DNA from: a bacterium D16-56
Lineage (GTDB): Bacteria > Bacillota > Clostridia > Lachnospirales > Lachnospiraceae
Assembly: GCA_003611875.1 (NCBI GenBank)
Contig: RAYY01000017.1
Coordinates: forward strand, 31,011 to 95,010
DNA length: 64,000 nt
Direction: 5' to 3'
In this document: one piece after another, positions 41,874-50,404 of the stretch
Layout: the number at the start of each line of letters is the position of its first letter
How positions within the stretch are numbered: the first letter of the stretch is position 1
Position numbers and translations under genes: made by a program
Notes under the pieces: model-generated
What the model saw: only the letters and a program-made list of their open reading frames with translations
What the model was told of the DNA's origin: nothing
Databases searched by the model: none

Positions 41874-43056
41874 CTGCCTGAAGCTCCCCGACTCTTTTAA
41901 GCTGCCCGCAGACGCTTTTCCCGGATCCCGGTTCCTCCTCAAAGCGGAACAAAGGATTGAGCTGTATTTCCCCATCTTCATATCCTCCCACCTCCACAAT
42001 CTCCAACACCCGTCTGCTTTTGTCCCGCAATCTCCCTAAATGCACCAGAATATCAATGGCTGAGGCAATCTGGCTGCGCACTGCCGGAAGCGGCAGATCC
42101 GCTCCCATTAACGCCATGGTCTCCAGTCTGGACAGCATGTCCCGCGGGCTGTTGCCATGACCTGTGGAAAGACTGCCAGCATGTCCGGTATTCAGAGCCT
42201 GAAGCATATCAAGACACTCCTTTCCCCGTACCTCCCCCACAATAATACGGGAGGGACGCATTCGCAAGGATGCACGAATCAGATCGCTGATCTCAATGGC
42301 TCCCTCTCCCTCAGCATTCGCATTACGGGTCTCTAACCGCACCAGATTGGGAATCTGGCGAATCTGCAGCTCAGCAGAATCCTCTATGGTGATGAGCCGC
42401 TCAGACTCTGGAATAAAGCCAGACATGGCATTTAAAAAAGTCGTCTTTCCCGAACCGGTGCCTCCGCTGATAAACAGATTATATCCTGCCTTCACCAGCC
42501 GCTCCAAAAACTCAGACGCCTCCTTTGTCAGAGATTTCAGCTCGATAAGCCGTTCTGGCGTAATGGCTTCCGGAAACTTTCGAATGGTAACTACCGGTCC
42601 GTCCAATGCCACAGGCGGCAATACCACATGAACCCTGGCTCCGTTCTCCAGCCTGGCATCTGCTATGGGATGAGAGACATTGACCGACCGGTTAATGCGG
42701 CTGACAATCTGCTGTATCATGTCCTCCAGCTGCTCCTCTCTCTCAAAGCTTTGATCCCATCTGCAGATAGCCCCCTTTCTTTCTACAAAAATATGATCCT
42801 TTCCATTGACCATAATTTCTGTTACCTCTGGGTCATCTACCAGTTCCTGCAGAATATCCAGACGTCGAAACGCATCGTACAGACGTGTTTTCAGCTCCAG
42901 CCTTTTTTTCAGCGGAAGATAGGATCTGGCTGCCTCCCCCTCAATGGCCTGCCGAATGCAGGCGTTCAGCTCATCTTCTTCAATCCGGTTCCGATTCTGC
43001 AGCTCCTCCCGAATCTGCTCCTTTAAACGTTCCAGTACACTTTTGTCTTCTGTCAA
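41839..43056 (-). CDS. cpaF: CpaF/TadA-type secretion ATPase
   Basis: 405 residues from TTG 43056, which overlaps the upstream stop as TTGA and has GGAGG nine bases away; ATG 43152 would overlap tadZ by 100 bases. N-terminal helical domain, then EIMVNGKDHIFVERKG. Walker A is ISGGTGSGKTTFLNA, the Asp box ITIEDSAELQI, Walker B RIIVGEVRGKECLDML, and the His box STGHGNSPRDMLSRLE. All catalytic motifs are intact. The hexameric ATPase powers pilus assembly on the cytoplasmic face. Confidence 0.93.
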   Translation of the reverse strand: MTEDKSVLERLKEQIREELQNRNRIEEDELNACIRQAIEGEAARSYLPLKKRLELKTRLYDAFRRLDILQELVDDPEVTEIMVNGKDHIFVERKGAICRWDQSFEREEQLEDMIQQIVSRINRSVNVSHPIADARLENGARVHVVLPPVALDGPVVTIRKFPEAITPERLIELKSLTKEASEFLERLVKAGYNLFISGGTGSGKTTFLNAMSGFIPESERLITIEDSAELQIRQIPNLVRLETRNANAEGEGAIEISDLIRASLRMRPSRIIVGEVRGKECLDMLQALNTGHAGSLSTGHGNSPRDMLSRLETMALMGADLPLPAVRSQIASAIDILVHLGRLRDKSRRVLEIVEVGGYEDGEIQLNPLFRFEEEPGSGKSVCGQLKRVGELQAVGKLCMAGYLV

Positions 43057-44063
43057 GACCTGTAACCTCCGTTCTGTCCTTTCAAGAGATTCCGAATAAA
43101 ATCCCCCATATCTCCCCATAAAAGCTGTTCTAAATATGTCTCGGTCTGCCATACCGCATTAGGCCGAGGCAGCTTTAGCAAACGAACCCTTTCCCAAATA
43201 TGACTGCGCCCTGATTGCTCTAAGTATTCCTGCCATGCCTCCAGCTTTGCCGACGACACGCAATCCTCTTTTATGGGAGAATAAATAAGATCACATATCT
43301 CCAGCAACGGCTCCATCCCCCTGGCCAGGCAGCCAAGATCCAGCACAACCACCTCATAAACTCCGTCTGCAGCGATTCGTGCAATTAGCTCCGCCAGCTC
43401 CTCCCCCCGCATTTCTGCAAGATCCTCTGCATAAGCCGCAGGAGGTACATAGTCCAACCCGCCCCAATTATGAACTACCGCTCCCAGCCGTATGCGGGTA
43501 TATTCATCCTGCCGGTAAAAATAAACCAGATCCGACAGACTGGAAGCATAGGCGGTTCCTGTCAGACGCGACAATCCGGAATGTTCTTCCAGGCTGATAA
43601 GCAGCGTGTGTGAATCCCTTTCCAGAATCTGCCCCAAGGTCATGCAAAAGCCTGTCTTACCACATCGGTTGATGGGAGAATATACCCCGATCACCGTGCT
43701 TTTTACCCCTACTGCAGTCAGAGGAATCTGCTCCGGCTGGGCCTTATAGCATGCCATCACCTCCCGAAGCAGAGCATCGGATGCCTGATACTTATATACC
43801 ACCGGCTGTTCCTGATCAAAAGCCTCTCTGCTTTCGCTCAGCCGAATAATCTGCTCTGCCTGAACATCCGCAAGTAGCTCCTTCTCCACATCATCCCCCA
43901 CCAACAAAAGCTCAATGGCCCTTTGACGGGTAAAGGTCTGCAGCTTTTCCATACTGGTAAATGCCACCGCCGTAAAGGGAATCCTTTCCTTCTGGTTGGC
44001 AAATTCTGCAAACCGGTCTGCATAAAACGGATCCACATCATAGACCCCCATGATTCGTTTCAT
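43053..44063 (-). CDS. TadZ/CpaE-like P-loop protein
   Basis: 336 residues from ATG 44063 (AAAGGGGG upstream). The N-terminal part (about 1-110) looks like an atypical receiver domain (LLLVGDDVEKELL). The ATPase part has SPINRCGKTGFCMTLGQIL at the Walker A position (a variant P-loop retaining GKT), SLEEHSGLS, and VVVLDLGCLARGMEPLLE. This is the MinD/ParA-type CpaE/TadZ protein that places the Tad machinery in the cell. Translation of cpaF is coupled to its stop codon. Confidence 0.8.
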   Translation of the reverse strand: MKRIMGVYDVDPFYADRFAEFANQKERIPFTAVAFTSMEKLQTFTRQRAIELLLVGDDVEKELLADVQAEQIIRLSESREAFDQEQPVVYKYQASDALLREVMACYKAQPEQIPLTAVGVKSTVIGVYSPINRCGKTGFCMTLGQILERDSHTLLISLEEHSGLSRLTGTAYASSLSDLVYFYRQDEYTRIRLGAVVHNWGGLDYVPPAAYAEDLAEMRGEELAELIARIAADGVYEVVVLDLGCLARGMEPLLEICDLIYSPIKEDCVSSAKLEAWQEYLEQSGRSHIWERVRLLKLPRPNAVWQTETYLEQLLWGDMGDFIRNLLKGQNGGYRS

Positions 44064-44143
44064 AGTTCCCCCTTTCTCCTGTCTCAAGATAAAATATGAT
44101 CTTCATTTGCCCCCCTTCTCAGCGAACTCCCCGATGACCTTTT

Positions 44144-44665
44144 TTACAAGCCTCCCTTCCATATCATCATGGCCCCTGTTACCATCAGATATAAATAAGT
44201 GCCTGCTGCCATACAAGGCGCCAGCGGTATGGTCCCCATAGGGCTTTTTATTACCCCTTCCCCACATTCATTGATTCCTCTGGTCTGAAATTCCTGCGTG
44301 AAACACGCAGCAAGATAAATAAAATAGGTTTTCAGACTTTTGCCATGCCACAGACGGCACAGCGACCAGATCGCTCCCACTGCCATTCCAAAGAAAATAG
44401 CCTCCAACCCGGAATCCAATCCCAAGTATCCTGCAATAACTGCCATCAGCTTCCCATCCCCTGCCCCCATTACCCGGAGCCGGAACAGAAAAAACGCTCC
44501 CAGCAAAACAGCCAGCGCACCAGGAAAAAAATCCATCCCCCGACACCAGATCCCCCCGGCCGTCCCCATAAAAAGCCACCAGTTCCGCACCTTTCCCTCC
44601 TGGGCATCCGTCCACGCCGCCCCTGCCAAAACAAGGCATAATAATCCTGTATTAATCTTTTTCAC
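44144..44665 (-). CDS. A24-type prepilin peptidase
   Basis: 173 residues, multi-span. The catalytic aspartates lie in AAWTDAQEGKVRN (residue about 20) and VMGAGDGKLMA (about 70). AGAGGTG lies upstream of ATG 44665. It is the promoter-proximal peptidase of the Tad locus and one of two, the other being at 35998-36456. The C-terminus (MGTIPLAPCMAAGTYL) matches the usual family end. Confidence 0.82.
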   Translation of the reverse strand: MKKINTGLLCLVLAGAAWTDAQEGKVRNWWLFMGTAGGIWCRGMDFFPGALAVLLGAFFLFRLRVMGAGDGKLMAVIAGYLGLDSGLEAIFFGMAVGAIWSLCRLWHGKSLKTYFIYLAACFTQEFQTRGINECGEGVIKSPMGTIPLAPCMAAGTYLYLMVTGAMMIWKGGL

Positions 44666-44684
44666 CTCTTTTCCCTAACGGAAT

Positions 44685-44978
44685 CTATGTTGTCATGCCT
44701 AAATCCAATCTCAAGCTAACCAGACAAGATTCCTTGATCCATCCTACCCGTAAAATTCCGAAAATTTCGGAAAATCCCCAATAAAATCCCGCCCTCTCTG
44801 CGCAGCACCACCTCCTTAACCAGCCATTTCTTTTCATAACGAAACATAATTCAAATCTGATAATTCTGCCGATACGGCTTATGATGCCTGACCAAGCTTT
44901 CACAAAGCTGATCACAGCAACCAGTAAAACCAGAATCTCTGACGCCCGGAACGGGCAACGATTTCTTACATTATGCAC
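44685..44978 (-). CDS. 97-residue putative membrane protein at the head of the Tad locus
   Basis: GTG 44978 with TTGGAG six bases upstream gives MHNVRNRCPFRASEILVLLV; the frame can be extended to a TTG at 45011. One hydrophobic segment (about 10-24) is followed by a basic region. It ends 19 bases before the prepilin peptidase start and is in the same direction, so it may be the first gene of the operon. The family is not recognised and chance coding is possible. Confidence 0.4.
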   Translation of the reverse strand: MHNVRNRCPFRASEILVLLVAVISFVKAWSGIISRIGRIIRFELCFVMKRNGWLRRWCCAERAGFYWGFSEIFGILRVGWIKESCLVSLRLDLGMTT

Positions 44979-45177
44979 ATCTTTCTCCAATCTGTCAATA
45001 CCTTTTTCCAAATTTCTTCATGTATACAAAAAACACAATAATATTCCCTTTCTGCCCTGTCAGATATTATACAATCCTTCCAAAATACTCTCATTCTGTC
45101 CGTATTTTTTGGTTGACGTTACCTGTATTTAGTGGTAAAATATCTTCAGTTTAAATTTTTAAACCAAGGAGGTTTTT

Positions 45178-45528
45178 ATGGCAGACAGCGAAAACCTGGT
45201 CAGCGGCAAAGAGCTGGAAACCTATTTCCACGAATGTATGCCTCTGTTCATCGCACTGGGAGATGAGATGCGTCTGAAGATCATTGAAGTCCTAAGCCAC
45301 GCTGCCCGCAGCGGCAATCCAGACGGCTTAAACGTCAATGAAATCACAAAGCAGGTCAGCTTATCCCGCCCTGCCATCTCCCATCACCTGAAGATTTTGA
45401 AAAATTCAGGTCTTGTAAATGTCCGGGAATCCGGAACCTCCAACTACTATCGGCTGACGCTGCGTGAATGCACACAGCAGCTTATGAAGCTGGGCTTTAT
45501 GGTAGAAAAGGTTCTGTCTCCGGACTAA
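45178..45528 (+). CDS. ArsR-family winged-helix repressor
   Basis: 116 residues; AAGGAGGTTTTT before the ATG. The HTH is clear: FIALGDEMRLKIIEVLS, VNEITKQVSLSRPAISHHLK, ILKNSGLVNVRESGTSNYY. The CxC metal box of classical ArsR/SmtB is absent, so the ligand is not obviously a metal. It is divergent from the Tad locus with about 200 bases between, and could regulate it. It is not overlapped by any other convincing frame. Confidence 0.85.
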   Translation: MADSENLVSGKELETYFHECMPLFIALGDEMRLKIIEVLSHAARSGNPDGLNVNEITKQVSLSRPAISHHLKILKNSGLVNVRESGTSNYYRLTLRECTQQLMKLGFMVEKVLSPD

Positions 45529-45642
45529 GGAACCGTCCCTAAAGTGTGATGGTATTTTTTCACACCCCCTGCATAAGTTTCCATTTTCGGAAAATACTAT
45601 AATCATGAGAAACCAAAACCAATAGAAACAGGAGATGGAAAT

Positions 45643-45867
45643 ATGAACGCAGGACGTTTTATCAGAAGGCGGCACACAATACCGCCGGAAAATCAGGAAC
45701 TGATGGAAGAAATCGACCGCACAAAAAATAAGATCGAATCTGTCCGCAACCACTTTGAACAGGTGGTAGACCCAACGCTGATCGATTGCTATATATACGA
45801 ATTAAAAGCAGCACAGCTTCGGTATCAGTTCCTGCTCAGACGCTTCAAGCTATTAGAGGAGCTCTGA
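45643..45867 (+). CDS. DUF2508-family small protein
   Basis: 74 residues; CAGGAGATGGAAAT before the ATG. A helical, charged sequence with ENQELMEEIDRTKNKIES, ending LIDCYIYELKAAQLRYQFLL. This matches the YaaL-like DUF2508 family of Firmicutes, of unknown function and often near recombination or sporulation genes. Here it stands between the ArsR gene and the amylase relic. Confidence 0.7.
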   Translation: MNAGRFIRRRHTIPPENQELMEEIDRTKNKIESVRNHFEQVVDPTLIDCYIYELKAAQLRYQFLLRRFKLLEEL

Positions 45868-45905
45868 TATACCGCAGTATAATCAGGAGGACAAGAAAAA
45901 AGGCA

Positions 45906-46504
45906 ATGAGCAACCATTGGTACGACAAAGCAGTATATTATCAAATGTATCCGCCAGGAATAATCGGCGCATCCAAAGAGAATCCGACACAAATCACAGA
46001 CATTCCCCCAGACCAGGATCCCTCTAAAGGCTTCCTGGAGCTTGACTTGCGGGTTTCTCATAGCAAAGAGTCAGGCTGCAGCGCGCTTTATATTGGTCCT
46101 CTTTTTGAATCTTCTTTCCACGGCTATGACACCCGCGATTATAAGCTGATGGATAAACGTCTGGGAACCAACGATGATTTTGTGAATTTTGTAAAATTAT
46201 GCCACAAAGCCGGCATCCGCGCAGTGGCAGACGGCATATTGAACCATACAAGGCGAAAGCTTTTCGCCTTCCAGGATATTCCGCAGAAAAAGGACTATCT
46301 TACCAACCGGCAGTATGCCTTTGCCTGCCATGGGGAAATTCCTTGATCATTACCGCTGTCAACAGCGATGATAATTCCAGCAGTCTTTTCATACCGGTTC
46401 TCATTTCTGCCAAGACTGCTGAAAACCTGATGGATGAAGCCATCATTCCTGTCAAGAACGGCAGACTTTCCATTATATTACCAGACAACCAGAGGTTGTC
46501 TTAA
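45906..46504 (+). pseudogene. Alpha-amylase-family glycoside hydrolase relic
   Basis: The ATG at 45906 starts a GH13-type N-terminus: MSNHWYDKAVYYQMYP, then SALYIGPLFESSFHGYDTRD and AVADGILNHTRRKLFAFQDI. After about 130 residues the frame drifts and ends at 46344-46346. From about 46340 another frame encodes what looks like the C-terminal beta domain (SLIITAVNSDDNSSSLFIP, LMDEAIIPVKNGRLSIIL), stopping at 46504. Some 250 or more residues, including the catalytic Asp/Glu region, are gone. The relic sits 22 bases before glgB and its transcript may now simply lead into glgB. Confidence 0.75.
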
Positions 46505-46526
46505 AGATCAGGGAGGACAAATAATT

Positions 46527-48446
46527 ATGGCTGGCAAAGATACAAAAAAAACCGTCGGTACCGGCATTATCAGCGAGATGGATCGCTATCTTTTCGGTGA
46601 AGGCACCCATTATGAGATTTACAATAAGCTGGGCGCCCATCCTGTTACCTACAGAAAGAAAAAAGGAATGTATTTTGCCGTCTGGGCCCCTCATGCTTTG
46701 TCGGTCAGTGTAACCGGCGACTTTAATCACTGGGATCCGGAAGCAAATCCCATGAAGCTGCTGGGTACGTCCGGCATCTATGAATGCTTTATCCCTGACT
46801 TAGGCCAGGGCGAGCTTTACAAATATGCCGTTACCGCTCAATCAGGCAAGGTGCTTTTTAAGGCTGACCCATATGCATTTCAGGCAGAATTTCGTCCTGG
46901 AACCGCATCTATTACCTGTGACATTTCCGACTTTAAATGGACTGACGATACCTGGATGAAGAAGCGGGAGACAAGGGTTCCAGTAGAAGCCCCCATGAGT
47001 ATCTATGAGGTACATATCGGCTCCTGGAAAAAGAAAAACCGGCCGGAAAAAGAGGGCTACTATACTTATAAAGAGGCTGCCCATGAGCTTGCCGAATATG
47101 TAAAGGATATGGGATACACCCATGTAGAGCTAATGGGCATTGCCGAGCATCCCTTTGACGGTTCTTGGGGATATCAGGTCACAGGCTACTATGCCCCTAC
47201 CTCCCGTTACGGCACTCCTCAGGAATTTATGTACTTTGTAAATTACCTTCACAAAAAAGAAATCGGGGTAATCCTAGACTGGGTTCCCGCCCATTTTCCA
47301 CGGGATGCCCACGGCCTTGCTGATTTCGACGGCCAGCCTCTTTACGAGTATGCAGACTCCCGAAAGGGAGAGCATCCGGACTGGGGTACCAAGGTCTTTG
47401 ACTATGAAAAGCATGAGGTCTCCAACTTCCTGATTGCCAATGCACTTTATTGGATTCGGGAATACCATGTGGACGGCCTGCGGGTAGATGCCGTTGCCTC
47501 CATGCTGTATCTTGATTACGGACGCAAGGACGGTCAATGGCTTGCCAACAAATACGGCGGCAACCAGAACCTGGAAGCTATTGAATTTTTCCGCCATTTA
47601 AACAACACGGTCAAGGCAAGAGGCCAGGGCGCCATGATTATTGCAGAAGAATCTACCGCATGGCCTGCCGTCACAGGTTCAACGGAAGACGGCGGACTGG
47701 GCTTTACCTTTAAGTGGAATATGGGCTGGATGCACGACTTTTTGGAATACATGAAGCTTGACCCTTATTTCCGCAAATACAACCACAATAAGATGACCTT
47801 TGGCCTTACATATTTTACCAGTGAGAACTTTATCCTGGTTCTGTCCCATGACGAGGTGGTACACTTAAAATGCTCTATGATCAACAAAATGCCTGGTTAT
47901 TTTGTCGATAAATTCGCCAACCTAAAGGTAGGCTATACCTTCATGTTCGGCCACCCGGGCAAAAAGCTGCTTTTCATGGGGCAGGATTTTGGCCAGCTCC
48001 ACGAGTGGGATGAAAAGGTTAGTCTGGACTGGTATCTGGCAGAGGAGGAAGAACACAAGAGCCTTCAGGCATATGTACGGGATCTGCTGCACATTTACCA
48101 GAAATATCCTTGTATGTACGAATGCGACGAAAGCTGGGATGGATTCCAGTGGATCAATGCCAATGACGGAGACCGCAGCATTTTCACCTTTATACGTCAT
48201 GCCAAGGATCAGAAAAAAAGCCTGCTGTTTGTCTGCAACTTTACACCGGTAGATCGCCCTGACTACCAGCTAGGCGTTCCCAAAAAAGGAAATTATACCC
48301 TGATTTTAGACAATAAGCACGGATTGTACCAGCCGTCAGAAAAGCCTGCCGTACTGCGGGCCGTCAAGGAAGAATGCGATGGTCAGCCCTATATGATCAA
48401 GCTTCCCCTGTCTGCCTATGGCACTGCCATCCTGCGCTTTACCTGA
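46527..48446 (+). CDS. glgB: 1,4-alpha-glucan branching enzyme GlgB
   Basis: 639 residues from ATG 46527 (AGGGAGGACAA upstream). A CBM48 domain (about 40-130, YFAVWAPHALSVSVTGDFN) precedes the GH13 barrel. Conserved sites are DWVPAHFPRD, the nucleophile Asp in DGLRVDAVASMLYLDYGR, the acid/base Glu in IIAEESTAWP and the stabilising Asp in LSHDEVVH. The C-terminal beta domain is complete. It makes alpha-1,6 branches in glycogen in the cytoplasm. No other glg genes are adjacent. Confidence 0.94.
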   Translation: MAGKDTKKTVGTGIISEMDRYLFGEGTHYEIYNKLGAHPVTYRKKKGMYFAVWAPHALSVSVTGDFNHWDPEANPMKLLGTSGIYECFIPDLGQGELYKYAVTAQSGKVLFKADPYAFQAEFRPGTASITCDISDFKWTDDTWMKKRETRVPVEAPMSIYEVHIGSWKKKNRPEKEGYYTYKEAAHELAEYVKDMGYTHVELMGIAEHPFDGSWGYQVTGYYAPTSRYGTPQEFMYFVNYLHKKEIGVILDWVPAHFPRDAHGLADFDGQPLYEYADSRKGEHPDWGTKVFDYEKHEVSNFLIANALYWIREYHVDGLRVDAVASMLYLDYGRKDGQWLANKYGGNQNLEAIEFFRHLNNTVKARGQGAMIIAEESTAWPAVTGSTEDGGLGFTFKWNMGWMHDFLEYMKLDPYFRKYNHNKMTFGLTYFTSENFILVLSHDEVVHLKCSMINKMPGYFVDKFANLKVGYTFMFGHPGKKLLFMGQDFGQLHEWDEKVSLDWYLAEEEEHKSLQAYVRDLLHIYQKYPCMYECDESWDGFQWINANDGDRSIFTFIRHAKDQKKSLLFVCNFTPVDRPDYQLGVPKKGNYTLILDNKHGLYQPSEKPAVLRAVKEECDGQPYMIKLPLSAYGTAILRFT

Positions 48447-48659
48447 TCAAAGTTTCCATTACCCAAACAGGAGCCGCCTCCTGCAAATGTACCTGCTGGG
48501 CCCCGTCCTGCCGGCATTGTAAATCAACACAAATGCCGTCTAAGATTTTGTTAAAAATTTATCAAAAAAATGAGTGACATTCCGCAAGGTTTGTAGTACA
48601 ATAAAAATTGATCGGCCATCGGTTATGATTTAGGAACAAAAAAGGAAGGAGAGTTACGT

Positions 48660-49412
48660 ATGGCAAGAGAGTTAATTTCCAAAAATGCGACCAAAAGCGT
48701 TTATCGGGACGGTGACAAAGCAATTAAGTCCTTCTGTCCGGGATTTCCCAAAGCAGAGGTATTAAACGAAGCATTAGTCAGTGCCCGTATCGAGGAAATC
48801 GGAGGCATCAACATCCCCGCCACCCAGGCAGTTTCCGTCGATGAGGACGGCTGCTGGTCCATTACCAAAGAGTTTATTGACGGCAAAACCCTCAAACAGC
48901 TTATGGATGAAAATCCTGACAAGCTGGATGAGTACATGGAGCAGATGGTTGACTTACAGTTAACAATTCATTCCAAGACCTGCCCCTTACTGAACAAGCT
49001 GAAAGACAAAATGATCCGGCAGATTTCTGATGCAGAAGGATTAAACTCTGTCAACCGTTACGACCTCCTGACCAGGTTGGACGGCATGCCCAAGCATGTA
49101 AAGCTGTGCCATGGAGATTTCCAGCCTGACAACATTATTGTCACAGATGATGGTAAATTGTATGTACTTGACTGGGTCCATGCCACTCAAGGTAATGCCA
49201 GCGCCGATGCCGCCCGCACCTACCTGCTTTTATGTCTGGAGGACCAGAATAGAGCAGACAAGTACATGGAGCTGTTCTGTGAGAAAACAGATACCGACCG
49301 GCGTTATGTACAGCAGTGGCTTCCCCTGGTAGCTGCTGCCCAGCTTACCAAACACCGTGCAGAGGAAGCAGAGCTTCTTCACAAATGGGTGGATATCTGC
49401 GATTATCAATAG
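48660..49412 (+). CDS. Aminoglycoside-phosphotransferase-fold kinase
   Basis: 250 residues; AAGGAAGGAG before the ATG. A protein-kinase-like fold of the APH family. The N-lobe has VYRDGDKAIKSF (Lys) and the hinge is ITKEFIDGKTLKQL. The catalytic loop is KLCHGDFQPDNIIV (HGDxxxxN) and the metal site is VLDWVHATQGNASAD. The substrate is unknown; many housekeeping members in Clostridia phosphorylate small molecules and are not resistance genes. It ends in its own terminator. Confidence 0.82.
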   Translation: MARELISKNATKSVYRDGDKAIKSFCPGFPKAEVLNEALVSARIEEIGGINIPATQAVSVDEDGCWSITKEFIDGKTLKQLMDENPDKLDEYMEQMVDLQLTIHSKTCPLLNKLKDKMIRQISDAEGLNSVNRYDLLTRLDGMPKHVKLCHGDFQPDNIIVTDDGKLYVLDWVHATQGNASADAARTYLLLCLEDQNRADKYMELFCEKTDTDRRYVQQWLPLVAAAQLTKHRAEEAELLHKWVDICDYQ

Positions 49413-49430
49413 GCCGATTTTTTTACCAGA

Positions 49431-49464
49431 AAAGACCTTGCCGATTGCGGCCAGGTCTTTTTTG
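49431..49464 (+). terminator. Terminator of the APH-fold gene
   Basis: AAAGACCTTG pairs with CCAGGTCTTT around a short loop and is followed by TTTTGG; it starts 19 bases after the stop codon. Confidence 0.75.
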
Positions 49465-49562
49465 GTGTATACTGTAGGAAAGCGTGTTTGCTGCCGGATG
49501 CCTATTGGCTTCCCCATGTTCGAAAGGATTCATGGACAGGATCCGCCAGCCGTAATATCTTA

Positions 49563-49594
49563 TACTCAAGAGCATACTTATTTGCCAAATGATT
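49563..49594. repeat. Dispersed 32-bp repeat, copy 1
   Basis: TACTCAAGAGCATACTTATT, then TGCCAAATGATT. It differs from the copy at 54734-54765 at two of 32 positions. It lies about 105 bases before the VanR-like gene, in a 288-base gap with no other gene. Confidence 0.65.
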
Positions 49595-49700
49595 GGTACT
49601 GTCTTGAAAATGAGCTATGCAGATGAAGTAATCGACTTGCAGGTATATCAGCAGACACCTACCATATATACCATGAACAGTGTAAAAAGGAGTGAGGAAT

Positions 49701-50396
49701 ATGCAGACCATCTTAGTATGTGACGACGATCAGCAGATTGTGGATGCCATTGATATATACCTGACCGGAGAGGGATTTCAGGTAGTAAAAGCCTATGACG
49801 GATATGAGGCGCTTGAGCTGATAGAAAAACAGCCTGTAGATTTGATGATCGTGGATGTGATGATGCCAGGCTTAGACGGTATCCGAACCACCCTGAAGGT
49901 CCGGGAAACCAGCAGCATCCCCATTATTATCCTTTCAGCCAAATCCGAGGATACAGACAAAATTCTGGGCCTGAACATTGGAGCAGACGATTATCTTTCC
50001 AAGCCCTTCAGCCCTTTAGAGCTGGTAGCACGGGTAAAATCCCAGCTCCGCCGCTATACCCAGTTAGGCAATATGAGCCAGCACAACAGCGAGCATCTTT
50101 TTAAATGCGGCGGCCTTGCCATTAATGACGAGACCAAGGAGGTATGGGTAGATGACGACCTGATCAAGCTCACCCCCATTGAATACAATATTCTTCTTCT
50201 TCTGGTTAAAAATGCCGGAAAGGTATTTTCCATTGATGAGATTTACGAGCAGATCTGGAATGAAGAGGCCATTGGCGCAGACAACACGGTAGCTGTCCAC
50301 ATCCGCCACATTCGGGAAAAGATTGAGATCAATCCCAGAGAGCCCCGATATTTAAAGGTAGTGTGGGGTGTGGGCTACAAGATTGAAAAGCAGTAG
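49701..50396 (+). CDS. VanR-like OmpR-family response regulator
   Basis: 231 residues from ATG 49701 (AGGAGTGAGGAAT upstream). The receiver domain has CDDDQQIVD, the phosphoacceptor Asp in LMIVDVMMPGLDG and Lys in YLSKPF. The winged helix has FSIDEIYEQIWNEE and NTVAVHIRHIREKI. It is followed after 8 bases by its kinase. The pair resembles VanR/VanS and related cell-envelope sensors; no resistance ligases are nearby. Confidence 0.9.
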   Translation: MQTILVCDDDQQIVDAIDIYLTGEGFQVVKAYDGYEALELIEKQPVDLMIVDVMMPGLDGIRTTLKVRETSSIPIIILSAKSEDTDKILGLNIGADDYLSKPFSPLELVARVKSQLRRYTQLGNMSQHNSEHLFKCGGLAINDETKEVWVDDDLIKLTPIEYNILLLLVKNAGKVFSIDEIYEQIWNEEAIGADNTVAVHIRHIREKIEINPREPRYLKVVWGVGYKIEKQ

Positions 50397-50404
50397 GACA
50401 AGCT

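Noticed and set aside
48660..49412. Aminoglycoside resistance gene
   Set aside because: The APH fold is present, but the protein lacks resemblance to known resistance enzymes and sits in a core-gene setting; only the fold is claimed.
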